Assembly: GCA_007644065.1 (NCBI GenBank)
Contig: VJWN01000010.1
Location: forward strand, 124,001 to 188,000
Direction: 5' to 3'
Origin: Margaritispora aquatica
Lineage: Eukaryota > Ascomycota > Leotiomycetes > Helotiales > Discinellaceae
Length of the DNA stretch: 64,000 bases
Shown in pieces: positions 48,614 to 59,196 of this stretch (position 1 is the stretch's first letter; every line of letters begins with the position of its first letter). Both the position numbers and the translations under genes were made by a program. The notes below the pieces were generated by a model that did not search any database, was not told the origin of the DNA, and saw nothing but the letters and a program-made list of their open reading frames with translations.

Positions 48614-50340
48614 GGCCACGGATTCACAGTCACCCTTGTATTTCGATAATCGGAGAGGTAGTGTTTCTTAAATGGAGTGAGGATGAGCACAACAAGTCAA
48701 GACTTAGACCTTGACTTTGGGAAGTAGGTCAACAAAGGCACTTCATCATATGCATAAGCGATATAAATAGTCTTCCAAAATCACACCTGCCTGTTTGAAT
48801 CAATCGCCAAGAAGAAATTCCCTGTGTTTGCAGAAGCATGGAGATGTTGACATGGTTGCATCAACTGTAGGGATAGTGGTAGTAGGGGTCATTAGCCGGT
48901 AAGCAAGATAAAAATAAAGAACTTCAATGTACCAAATTTTTCGGCTCGTTTGTGACAGCCATGATTTGCTTGACGCAACGTCAGTGTTCTGGAAGTTGTT
49001 TTCGAAAAACTTTTGAGAGACGAGCTTTGGAAGATAGAAGAATACCTCGCCTTAATTTTATATCGCTGAGTTATAATCCGACGAGACTAGCTGATAAGCA
49101 ACCCTCTTCAAAACCCTGCACCGTAATTCATCTATAATTCTCAAACTTATTTTTTTTTAGATCAATATCTGAACAGTGTGAAAGAGAAAGTGTATTGATT
49201 TTACGTGAAATAACTCTATTGTTCTATAATCAGGAAATTCCAAGTTGGAGGCTTCGGAAATTCCCGACCGCTGAACTTAAAGGATTCAAAGACCACTGTT
49301 AATGTATTCCATTGCATACGAGATTTAAGTATCTATCGTGACTTGAGAAAGGTATTTGACAATTAGTGTTCACTTTTTAAAATTGAGTCGAATCAAAATC
49401 AAGTCATGGCATATACTTACTTCAGCACCGCAAAACTCCCTACTAGCGAGTGTTAACCCTCATGCAACCTGCGATTATGCGCACAGCTATATTTTCAGTA
49501 GGTAACTCGTGTTTGACCATCAAGGTTGCCTTATGGCTGTTCCAATGCACGTACAAGGCCATGATATTTGGCTTGTGTAACCAAAGATTCCCGCATTCCA
49601 ATGAATACCGGATATGACTGAAAGCTAATTATAATGTGAACGATTCGGGGGTTCTTACCTATACAGGTAAGAAAGCCGAGTTTTCTAAAGCGATCCCGCT
49701 TCCTACAATGTATATCTATTGCTAAATTATCCGAAAGGACCCGTGTCATCCAAGAAAATATTACAACTGGGTACTGTGCCGCTTGGCCGCAGATAATACA
49801 AGACCTGAAAGGCATGTCCATCAGTCTCAGGCAGTTTATATTGAAGTCAAGACTCAGACTTGACTTTTCCACGGGCTATAAGTGCGAGGGATCCATTGAA
49901 AGTAGAGCATGCGCAACAATAGTATGGGAAGAAGATCATGATATAAGTATTTGAAAGTTAATAATCGCGAAAGAACGTCTACCAAGTCTATCAAGCATGG
50001 CTAAATGCAAGCGATCAGTGGTTTAAACAGTAGTGTAACCTTAGCTTAGGCTAAGCTCAGGCCAGGTAAGGCTCGCTTACTACCCATGCCAAAGGAAGCG
50101 ACCCTTACCCGTTGATAGAGACATCCTGTCGAAAGAACAGGCCAAAGTCTCTATTATATGGACGGTCGCTCGGACCTAAAATGACTGGTTGTAAGTAAAA
50201 GTTAAAAACACGCCGTGATTATCGTTGTTCCGCTCCGTAATAGGACCGTGCTTAGCCCCGTAATATCTATTATAGGCCTTTTATAGATCGCGTCACGTTT
50301 TTCTTTAAGACGGGAGGGTTATAGTAGGTAGTAGTAGTAA

Positions 50341-50373
<33 letters not shown>

Positions 50374-51364
50374 CGAGCTAGAAGAAAAAGAGAAAAAAGA
50401 AAAGAAAAAAGAGTAAGGGTATAATAGTAGTAGTTTTACTCCGAAACGATTAGTAATAATAGTATATCTATCTATATATACGTTAGTTATAGTCTAAAAT
50501 TAAAATTTATAGCCTTATAATAAACTATAGATTTATATATAGATCGAGATCGAAGGTATAGTACGTACTATAAAGTTTAAATAAAATAAAAAATATAAAA
50601 ATTAAAATACGATTACTTTTATACACGAGCTATAGTATATAATTACGGGTTATAGGATAAAACCTTACGGCCTTAGATACTATTTAAGAATCTAGTAAAA
50701 TTACGTAAGGCCCCCGTAACGAGCTTGCGAATGTAGGGCTGGCTATATAATTTTAGCGTAGCGGCCAGATTCTTATTAGAACATATGAAATCAAGGCTCG
50801 GATAAGAAAGCTCTAAAGCGACGTAGATGTTCTGATTTTGAATCTATTTAGACTGAGGAGCTTGATTTTTGGTTCGCCATATTGAATCTATACGTAAGTA
50901 GATGCATATCATACAAGAAGCTGAAACTATGAATTTATCTGTTTTGTAGTATATTCTAAAAGAAGCGAGCAAGTCTAGATTTGAAAACAAATTCCGAAAC
51001 GAAGTTGTTCAACCAAAGTACTTCGATCAGTTGGGCTCCTTAAGAGAGCAGCTTATAAAGAAAGCTTAAGTAGCCAGTCGTTGTCACACGGTGAAAGTAG
51101 TAGGAATATTATAAATTATAGAACAAATCTAAATTTTCACAATAGAAATTCATCTAGATCTCAAATTGCGAAGTAATAGAAGGTTTTATTATTGAACGAA
51201 AAAATAAGCCAAGGCTTATTACTTAATTTTGTACGTACAATCGGTATATTTCCACAAGCACGACCATTTTAAGAAAGGGGCTGAAAATTACTTGTTGTAT
51301 AGCATCAAAAAGATATTCTTCAAAAGAGAAAGATCTTGAGTATCGGCAAAACAAAATTTAAAAA
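48614..51364. other. Promoter then AT-rich repeat DNA
   Basis: 48614-49000 holds the promoter of the fusion-enzyme gene. From about 50000 to 51350 the DNA is AT-rich with many TATA/TAGTA words and almost no open frames, like RIP-mutated repeats. An open frame on the minus strand at 49531-49872 lacks an ATG until MDMPFRSC and has no family. Two quasi-palindromes with AAGTCAAG...CTTGACTT occur at about 48694-48718 and 49844-49867. Confidence 0.5.
50325..50373. repeat. (GTA)n microsatellite
   Basis: About 16 GTA/TAG triplets in a row, with one AAT interruption near 50339, inside the AT-rich block. Confidence 0.92.
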
Positions 51365-51483
51365 ACATACAACAGTAGGTATTCGCTGGTGGTCACCCAC
51401 CCAACTACTAATCTACCGATCTGAGGCTTGTGTATGGCAGAGCGGACGGGATGCCCAATTCTCCTCAGTCTATGGTCGTATGT
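51365..51483 (-). rRNA. 5S ribosomal RNA
   Basis: The minus strand reads ACATACGACCATAG at the 5' end, then GGGCATCCCGTCCGCTCTGC, GGTAGATTAGTAGTTGGGTG, GGTGACCACCAGCGAAT and a GTTGTATGT 3' end: the fungal 5S rRNA pattern, including the internal control region. Length (about 119 bases) is normal. Some positions differ from what I would expect (ACTGAGGAGAATT for the usual GGTGTGGAGAACT-like stretch, and ATACCTACTG for ATCCCTGCTG), mostly C-to-T or G-to-A changes, so this copy may be mutated. Fungal 5S genes are often dispersed singly, as here. It sits at the edge of AT-rich repeat DNA. Confidence 0.88.
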
Positions 51484-51829
51484 GACAGGAGCTGGGTAAC
51501 CTAGATATTTAACTGCTAGAAAAGCCATCGAAGGCTTATTGGCTAACTAGTAATAGGTTAAAATTCTGATATACCAGTAAAATAGTTCAAAAACATATTC
51601 CGCTTGCTGCTGAAATGTAGTATCATAACCTGCTAAAACGCGTATCAATTTGAATTTGAGTTCGAATTATAAGTATAAAAGACAGTATAAGTCTTTTGGT
51701 ACCAAGGATTATTCTAAAGAAAAACGGCCAGAAAGTGTTTAAATCTGTGTATTTCAGGAATCAACTTCTATCTCTAATCTACACAATGAAGTCTCCCTGC
51801 CATCGCATCACTTTGCTGGAAATGTTTAT
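51484..51829. other. Spacer, no supported gene
   Basis: 346 AT-rich bases between the 5S gene and the P450 3' end. Nothing recognisable. Confidence 0.5.
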
Positions 51830-53730
51830 TCATTCGAGAACAACCTTACAACCCTGAGCATTAGATAGTGTGAGGGTGAGATGTTGACGCTCAGTTCCCC
51901 GCTCCTCCAAAACTTCTCCCGGTGAAAGCTTGATACCAGGGAACTCCTGCAGGACTCGCACGATACCACAAGAGGCCATCATGAGTCCAAAAATCCTCTG
52001 AATTCATCCGATTAGCATTCCTCACAACGATGGTAATATAAGTGAAGGCCAACTTACTGCCTAAGCAAACTCGTGGTCCACCATTGAATGGGAGATATCC
52101 CCAACCGATTCCAGCAAGCTCTGAGCCCTCCCATCTCTCAGGTCGGAAGACAAAAGCATCAGGGCCATAAAGGTCTTTGCGTCGTTGCATTTGGTAGACT
52201 GAATATGCAACGGGCATACCTTCTCGAACGAGGAGTGGAGAGCGTCCGTCTGAGCCATCACCCACGGGGATGGTAGTTGTTTTCTTGCAGAAGCGTGTAT
52301 TGATTGGGACAGGAGGGTACAGTCGAAGTGCTATGTGCCACTGGTCAGGAAGTGCGTGATGATGTGTGGGCAAGAATTGGGCTTCTTACTCTCTTGAAGG
52401 ACGTGATGCAAGTACGGCATTTGTTGAATGTGCGCCCTCGTAACATCTGTTTTGTTTCCAACAACCTCGTCAATTTCGCGACACAATTTCTCCAATGTAC
52501 TTAGATTACGCAAGAGGAGGCGACTAATTATGCATGTTAGCACTGTTCTGGGAGAGAACCAAGCATAGTATACAAACAATGTATATGATAGCGTCGCCGC
52601 TGTAGTATCTCGTCCAGCCATCAGCACATGGGGTACTTGATCGCGAACATGGTCTAGGTTTTGATGATCGCGATGCAGCTCTGAGATGAAGGAAGGATGT
52701 TCAGACATCATTGGACTTGCCTTCTCTCGTTGCAATGCCTGCGTAACGAATTGGGACGTATATCTTTTGATTGTTTCACATGCTGTGAAAAACCCTCGAG
52801 GACTGTAAAAGAAATACAGATCCCCAAGCCTTCCACGTATGCCAGTGACTAGAGCCGCTTTGTCGAAAGCTTTTGAAAACAAATCTCCGATCTCGTGTTT
52901 GAAACTCTCAACCGGTTGGCCCAAGATCATCGCAATGGTAGTGTCAAGCGACAGTCGATAGAACATTGGTTGGAGGTCCGTGACTCCAGAAGAAGCACGC
53001 AGTTTTTTCACCAAGGTTTCTAGATGCTCGTGGAAGCCTTTCAAGTTCTGGTAACGTATTCGAACGAACTGCCTCCTCAGACTTTCCCGCGAATGCTTCC
53101 AAGCTGAACCATCTTGTGTGAATATTCCATTCCCGATCATCGCTTTCATAGCCAAGCTACGCGGTCCCAGATGAAAGTCTAAGATTATTGTATTCCATCA
53201 ACCTTGAGGCATTCTTGTGACTGGGGAAACGAGCCTATTTGGGAACTCACCTTCAAACTGTGTAGAAAGTAGGGCTTCGATATTTTGGGGATCTTGCGTT
53301 ACATATCCGACGCCCCCAAGAATGTTCACTTCAGCAGTTGGGCCCAACTGATCAAATTTATCAGTGAAAAAGACTAAAAGTTTTTCATCTCGTCCTGCTT
53401 TGAAGGCAGACCTCAAAACATCAATGGCAAGCGGCCAGCGATATGCCAGTTTTGCTGACGGGGGTTTGCATCCTTCGCTCTTTCCAAACTCAACGTCGCG
53501 CTGTAACCATTGATCAGCAAAGCTATACACGTCCTGTAACACAAGAATCGTACGTAGTAGTTTATAAGACTGCGAGTATACGCATAGGCGAATGTAGAGA
53601 TGATCAAGAGCAGGACGATCAGTATTGATGGTCGGATTGAAGCGAAAGTCACCAGGGAGGATCTGGAACTACCTTTCTCTAAGCTAGAAATAGAAATGCT
53701 AGATGGAATTGAACGCAATTGGAGCAACAT
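51830..53730 (-). CDS. Cytochrome P450, CYP52-like, with C-terminal frameshift
   Basis: Haem-thiolate monooxygenase of the CYP52-like clan, which hydroxylates alkanes or fatty acids at the ER. Six exons in phase: 53582-53730, 53251-53522, 52578-53178, 52390-52523, 52058-52330, and a last one from 51997. Motifs: N-terminal anchor at about 36-50 (SILIVLLLIISTFAYA), DGSAWKHSRESLRRQF (helix C), HVLMAGRDTTAATLSYT (helix I), ETLRLYPPVP (ExxR), FRPERW, and haem loop FNGGPRVCLG with Cys474. After CLG the last exon has a run of five T (GATTTTTGG, at 51989-51994). With four T it would read KDFGLMMASCGIVRVLQEFP and on to a TGA at 51830-51832 (about 531 residues). As written it runs in another frame to 51891. 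So the gene is frameshifted beyond the haem cysteine, or the base run is miscalled. The first intron (53523-53581) was chosen to join the anchor to FADQWLQRDVEF in phase. Confidence 0.85.
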
Positions 53731-54694
53731 CGAATAAAGCGTTGAAGCGAAACTGGCAAGATTCTGTATAAGAAAAAAGTTCTGTTTCAATAGAAAATCA
53801 TGGAAATTCAAATACCAAGTCATATTCCATATGCGATATCGACGACCGTGACCCCTTGCTTTTGGACGTCCATCCTCCACCCTGGTAGGTTGCACTCGCC
53901 TTACATCACGATGTCTGCATCCGGGTCCAACATTCTTGAAAGAGGCCAACAATGGATTTTGATCAGTGAATCAAGAATTGAAAGACCTCGTTGAAGAAAC
54001 TGTGTTTATGCAAACTGCCAACAATACTATATACGATTTCGTCAAGAGAATTGGTGAGGGTGCTGTTGATTGGTAATCATGTGCAATGGCTGAACTGTAA
54101 TCATGTGACCGATTGTTACGGTACCTAGATGCCCTGATGTGGGAAATGCCCAGCTCTCTCGATGAGTGCGGTTGAACAATTGGTCGCGATGCCCGAGTGG
54201 TGGAAGGGGCAGGTTTTGGTGTCCTGGAGAAGTCAATCATTGCGGTCCACAGCGACTCCCTAACTCTAACTCAGAAGCGATATAGACTTTCTATTGATAT
54301 ACTGATATATGGACCCAATTTGGGTGACCAAGCTTGAATTCTAGTTCACCGAGTTGAATATGCACGTATACAATAACTATAATAAGGTACATACAAGTCT
54401 AGCCAAATCTGGCATTTGTGGAAGGCGGAAAATACAACAGGGTAGAAATTAGAGCCTTGCGCTTTGTTATTGATTGGCTGGGTAAAGTAGAAGAGGTCTA
54501 GAGTGGTCAGCTGAAAGGTTAGAAAGAGGAGTAAGTATTAGAATTAATTCTCGATATTCAGGGTTAAATTTGGGTTGGAAAGTTCTATGAATCCATAGCT
54601 CACGGTAGCATGCGCTGTAAGTTTGCATACAATTCTTTCGGTGGTTACACAACTATTTTCGCCTTTATCCCTAGGTTGGTTGGTAAGCTTGTAG
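53731..54694. other. Intergenic, tRNA-like fragment, no supported gene
   Basis: Probable P450 promoter, then AT-rich spacer. At 54183-54207 GTCGCGATGCCCGAGTGGTG resembles the 5' half of a tRNA-Ser, but no anticodon arm or matching 3' half follows. I do not see the missing HET domain of the next gene here. Confidence 0.45.
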
Positions 54695-55613
54695 CTTCAA
54701 CTCAGGCGCTAATTGCTCTCGTGACAAATTGTACGCCTTGTTTGGGCTTGCAACCAATACTCTAGGTGGAGAGTTGAACCCGAATTACTCGATACCGGTT
54801 GATGAGGCCTTTATACGGTTCGTGGATAGGATGATAGAGATACAAGGCAACCTAGATGTCCTCGGACACTGTGAGGGTCCTGAGAGCCCCGAAAGCCCAA
54901 AAAGTTCCTATCTACGTCAGCTCCTGAATCCAGTTCCATCTTGGGTACCTAATTGGTCAAAGATGCTCGACGTCACGGCCCTTATGAAGAAAAATATTCA
55001 CAACAGCACCTACATTGGAAAGCTTTATAACGCCAGTGACAGCTATCCTCCGGTGTCTCAGCTTCTCTACGATAGCCGCATTATGCTTCTACGAGGCTTT
55101 ACTTTCGATAATGTTTCAGAAGTCGGCGTAGAATACAGTCATGAATCTGGGTGGTTGACGTTGCAGCTCTGGAAAGCGTGGATCTCCAGAGTCCTCAGCC
55201 CGACCTACCAAGCAGCAGATATAAACAGGAAGCACCCTACCTTTGATAGTACTCTGTGAGATGCCTTCCTACGCACTATTGTTGCAGATTTTGGGGAAAC
55301 GAGGAAAAGACTTCCTAAATCCCAATCCGGCTTGACTTGGCCTCCCGATAGGAGCTTTGAGACTGAGCACCTTCTTTCCTCGGCTGTGAGAGGTCGAAGA
55401 CTTTTTATATCTCAGCTCGGATATATAGGTTTAGCTCGATATGATGTGACGGTAGGAGATGCTATTTGCGTTCTACATGGTGGACAAGTTCCATTCGTTT
55501 TGGAAAGAGAAGAGACCAACTATCGATTCAAGGGAGAATGTTATGTTCATGGTTTGATGGATGGTGAAGCTATGGATTACCCAAAAGTTTGGCAAGACTT
55601 TGCGATACGATAG
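54695..55613 (+). pseudogene. HET (heterokaryon incompatibility) protein, truncated pseudogene
   Basis: Keeps the region that follows the HET domain in this family: CSRDKLYALFGLAT (the RDKVYALLGLA motif), PVPSWVPNWS, LLRGFTFDNVSEVG, then GRRLFISQLGYIGLARYD, VGDAICVLHGGQVPFVLERE and GECYVHGLMDGEA, the usual HET-protein C-terminal. Two defects are plain. The N-terminal half with the HET domain itself is absent: the frame starts at a possible acceptor (TTGTAG ending 54694) with no upstream coding. An in-frame TGA at 55257-55259 (STL-stop-DAFLRTIVADF) interrupts it, most simply a CGA-to-TGA change. These genes turn over fast in fungi and recognise non-self partners when complete. This copy is almost certainly inactive. 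Confidence 0.85.
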
Positions 55614-56943
55614 TGATCTTTGGGGGTGTGGCTAGATATCAAATCAAGAGATTGAATAGAACTTTTTCGCAAGTTTTGCCTTCATATTATATGATCTAGG
55701 ATTAGAAACTGTAAAAGCTATTATAATTACTTTTTGTTTGGTTGCTAGCGTCGGGCACTATAGCAGTAGTATTCGCATATTTATTTTCGTGCGACAAGTA
55801 AGCATGCAGGTACGTATCTGTTACTCTGCGAGCTCACTAAAGAATGTTGACGTATTGTTGGACCCTACGGAAGCAGTACGAGACTTGCTGTATCTGAGCG
55901 AATTCAGGCTTAAACGTGATTCCAAAAGAATCTTGGTTGGGAAGCTAAAACCGGATCTGTGCTTAGGAACAGGACGACGAAAGTGTAGCCGGGAATTGGG
56001 GGCCAGAATAAGCATCATCGGATACTTGCAAGGTAAGTACATATGTCTGAACCATACTTGAGACAGGCTTTGCCTGACAACGATTCCATCTCACTACTTT
56101 GCACACTGGTCACCCATCATCATCTAACTGCCTCGCCTCCAATCTCTCCTCGATTTTTCCCACTTGCTTAGAAGAACCCCATAGCAGATGCAAGTGGTTG
56201 CGGGTAGCCAACTAACGATAACGCAAGTTGCTCGTGGTTAGTCGTATTTTGAAAAGTCCCAAGCACCATTTCTACAGCGATCGATTCAGCGCGAGCTCCC
56301 GATACTGTTAACCCCTTCTAGCCTGACCCCGAGGATTCTCATTACGCTCAGATGTCGCTACTTTGTGATGAGCGCAATCCTCGCATTCCAGAAGTCCTAA
56401 TCCGCACCTTATAGAAGTCCAAATTGATTTCAGTTTGTTGGAGGTAGTCGATTATGATTGAGCCTCGATATCATTACTAGCTTGAGATTCCGCCGTGGTA
56501 CTGGTATTGCCTTCTATCTTGTGTGTCTGTCTTGGTTTTGGAAGATAATTTTAGACGTGTTGGCTTGGTTGTTTGCTTCATGATTGAGCAAGTATCGACG
56601 AAGGACTCGAAGGTAGAATAGAAGATCGACATGTTGCTTGTCTAACTTTTGATCTTTGGTGTATGTTATTACTGAAAATCGTTGTAGTGTGAAAGAATGC
56701 TATTTTCTAGGTGTGGGAAGTCCTGCCTATGTACTAGCTAAGCCACCTAGGTAGCTTAGTATACCTACACATCGCGTGTACACGTGGTAACTAATGAGCA
56801 TACAAATCTATCCTTAAGGATATTGGTTGAACAATGCGTGAGCTTATCTTAGAAATTACGAAAGTTCTTATTTCAACAGTCCCAACAAGCTGAAAGGTCT
56901 ACCGCGGCTATAAAATCAACAGAACCACCCTCCAAGACACCTA
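55614..56943. other. Intergenic, no supported gene
   Basis: About 1.3 kb. An open frame at 55738-56061 has no family resemblance. A near-perfect palindrome at 56738-56759 is listed separately. The end nearest 56943 is the F-box gene's 3' UTR. Confidence 0.55.
56738..56759. repeat. 22-bp near-perfect palindrome around CCTAGG
   Basis: CTAAGCCACCTAGGTAGCTTAG matches its own reverse complement at 20 of 22 positions; the core is ACCTAGGT. Related ACCTTAGGT or TACCTAGGT words occur in other spacers of the window (about 3961, 5665, 40752-40785). Confidence 0.75.
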
Positions 56944-58359
56944 CTACTCCCGCTCTAAGGCCTCCTCAAAAGCTTCCTCATTCCAATGAACACACTCCTC
57001 CTCCTCCTCCCCGTTCCGAGCCCACGGTGAATATCTCCAGCTGCCCCTCAACCCCTCACTTTCCACAACCCTTTCTGAGAACGGGAATGGACCCCGATGA
57101 AGCACATACTTCTCAATCTTCTCATTAAGGCAATTCTCATGCTTCCCTTCCAAGGCACTACAAACTCGAACCTCCCAGAACTCACCTTTTCCCTCCTCTA
57201 ACTCACTACGTACATGCTCAAGGCTGCCAATTACGGCCTCCGTTCTCCCAGCACAGCTGAATTGTGCCAACGCCAATTTATCATGCAAGAAGATAAACAG
57301 GTCCATCCATGACAGTGAATTGTGTGAATCTCGATGTAGAGTGGCGAGGCGTGTATGCATCAACTTCAGCGATCGCAGCGACGATTCATGTTTGCTCAGC
57401 ATCTCCACGAATTCCTGATACTCGACAACCACGCCCTCAAGTGAGAGGCTCTTAAGCAGTGGCCAATGCTGTCCCGTTCCCAAAAACTGAGAGAACCGAA
57501 ACCCAATGTCGAATTCAAATGGATAGCATTCATGTTTCACAGCCAGCGTCTGCAATGAACCTATTCCACCGATCAAACTATTCGTCTCCCCAAATTCCAG
57601 CGGCGTCTCCTCACGCGGATAGAACTCCAGGGTAAGACTCCGCAGCTTTTCCAGCCTCGCGAAAACGCTCCTCAGGCCCTCTATCCGCGTTACATAATCA
57701 TCGGGGTCCAACTCTATGATGGTTACGCCCTCAAGCCCACTCAACGCATTTAATCCCAGGACCTTTGTCAGAAGACTCCACGGCAAATCACACACATCTT
57801 CATCATCGTCATGATAGCACGCCCAACTCACTTCCCGCAGTCTCGGTAACCTCGCTAGCGTGTCATGGAGCAATTCATACGCATTCTCGTCAAATGATAG
57901 GTATTCTTGCCCATAGACATTCATCTGCTGTCGCTCTGAGAATAGCTCGCTTCGTTCATCGTCGAATGACTTGATATCGTCTACCTGCTCAGCGAACAGA
58001 GTCGCAAGGTCTTGCCCAGAGTATTTGGCACACCAGTCTGAGAATGTGACGACAGGAGACTCGTCACCTGGGCGGTACCCATATGTGTGTGCAAGCCCGG
58101 TGTACTCGATGCGCTTGACGTAGGCGTGTAGTGTTGGGGAGAGGGTGATTGAAATGAGGTTGGCGAAGCTACGGAGGTGGAGGGTGAGCGGGATGGTATG
58201 GAAGAGCGCTCTTTGGGCGCTGGGGCGGAAGATGGAAGATACAAGACAGAGGGTTTTTAGTTCGGTCTGTGATGAGGATATCACTATTGTGTCTAGAACT
58301 TCGCGGGGGAGCTTCAGGATCGTGGGTGTTGGTATTGATATTGGCCTTGGTGTGGCCAT
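56944..58359 (-). CDS. F-box protein
   Basis: Single exon of 471 residues. An F-box lies at about 14-60 (ILKLPREVLDTIVISSSQTE, then LKTLCLVSSIFRPSAQRALF), the site that binds Skp1 in SCF ubiquitin ligases. The rest is Leu-rich with loose leucine-rich-repeat spacing (LEGVTIIELDPD, LEKLRSLTLEFYP, LQTLAVKHE, LKSLSLEGVVVEY, LRSLKLMHTRLATL), which probably binds a target. The C-terminus is acidic (RNGEEEEECVHWNEEAFEEA). There is no signal peptide or membrane segment. Target unknown. Such fungal F-box/LRR proteins form large, fast-changing families, so a specific role should not be read from sequence. The start at 58359 (MATPRPISIPTPTIL) gives the usual short lead before the F-box. Confidence 0.88.
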   Translation of the reverse strand: MATPRPISIPTPTILKLPREVLDTIVISSSQTELKTLCLVSSIFRPSAQRALFHTIPLTLHLRSFANLISITLSPTLHAYVKRIEYTGLAHTYGYRPGDESPVVTFSDWCAKYSGQDLATLFAEQVDDIKSFDDERSELFSERQQMNVYGQEYLSFDENAYELLHDTLARLPRLREVSWACYHDDDEDVCDLPWSLLTKVLGLNALSGLEGVTIIELDPDDYVTRIEGLRSVFARLEKLRSLTLEFYPREETPLEFGETNSLIGGIGSLQTLAVKHECYPFEFDIGFRFSQFLGTGQHWPLLKSLSLEGVVVEYQEFVEMLSKHESSLRSLKLMHTRLATLHRDSHNSLSWMDLFIFLHDKLALAQFSCAGRTEAVIGSLEHVRSELEEGKGEFWEVRVCSALEGKHENCLNEKIEKYVLHRGPFPFSERVVESEGLRGSWRYSPWARNGEEEEECVHWNEEAFEEALERE

Positions 58360-59097
58360 TAGAAGTTAATGGGATTTTGCTGTGGGAAGTGCTGTCGACT
58401 TGTCGGAATTAGTATGTACTCTTTCACTGAGATATAGCCCTTTTCGAAGTTGAGACGAACGCAGTGTCGATGAGTTTTTGCGATGTGAGGGAGGCTCAGC
58501 TGAAAGCCGAAGGCGTACATATGACAGAGTTGCTGACTAATCTGCATGGACAGTATGTCTGAATGCTTCAGTACGAAGGTTCTGTTCTGACAAAAGAAGC
58601 TATGCGACGAAGCTCACCGTCGTAGATAGAAAGACAGCTGGATATAATGTGCTTCGGAATGTGTAAAAAGTCACACACCACATTAAAAGAGAATGTGTAC
58701 AAATGATTTACACACTGATAGAGAACAGAATCAAAAGAGCTAAGGAAAATTTCCTGTCAATAGGTAAGTATCATACTGAGATATTCATATATTATTCAAT
58801 CTTTCGGCTTTCAGGAAAACGAATATAGTTGGCCCCGACTGACTTATGTCACTTTGACTCGTTAATAGTAAGATCCTGTCCTTCGTTAATAATAGATAAG
58901 TTAAGGTGTTTATACCAAAGTAAAGCAGAAATCTCGCTTACACTTCACCCTTGAATTTCGCGATCCCAGCGAAAAAATTCTTTCACCCCGGCAAAAAGAA
59001 AAACCAAATTTACAAACACAATCTCTTTTCCAGTCTATCTCAAGCAACGATAGAATGCAAATCAAAGTCAATCAAGGATGAGAAAAGCAAAAGGAAA
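58360..59097. other. Intergenic, no supported gene
   Basis: About 0.7 kb between the F-box gene start and the tRNA-Leu gene. It holds the F-box promoter. No other feature is supported. Confidence 0.55.
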
Positions 59098-59196
59098 TGA
59101 ACAGAGTGGGACTCGAACCCACGCCACTTTCGTGACCAGGAAACGTTGCTAAGGGAAACCTTAACCTGGCGCCATAACCAGCTCGGCCATCTGTCC
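59098..59196 (-). tRNA. tRNA-Leu (AAG), with intron
   Basis: On the minus strand the acceptor stem GGACAGA (from 59196) pairs with TCTGTTC (ending 59099), with discriminator A at 59098 as usual for Leu. The D arm is TGGCCGAGCTGG-like. The anticodon stem is CCAGG/CCTGG. The loop is TT-AAG-G with the anticodon at 59160-59162, reading CUU (Leu) codons after A-to-I change. A 17-base intron (59142-59158) follows position 37. A long variable arm (TCACGAAAGTGGC) marks a class II tRNA, and the T arm is GTGGG TTCGAGT CCCAC. All stems pair well, so it should be functional. Confidence 0.94.
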
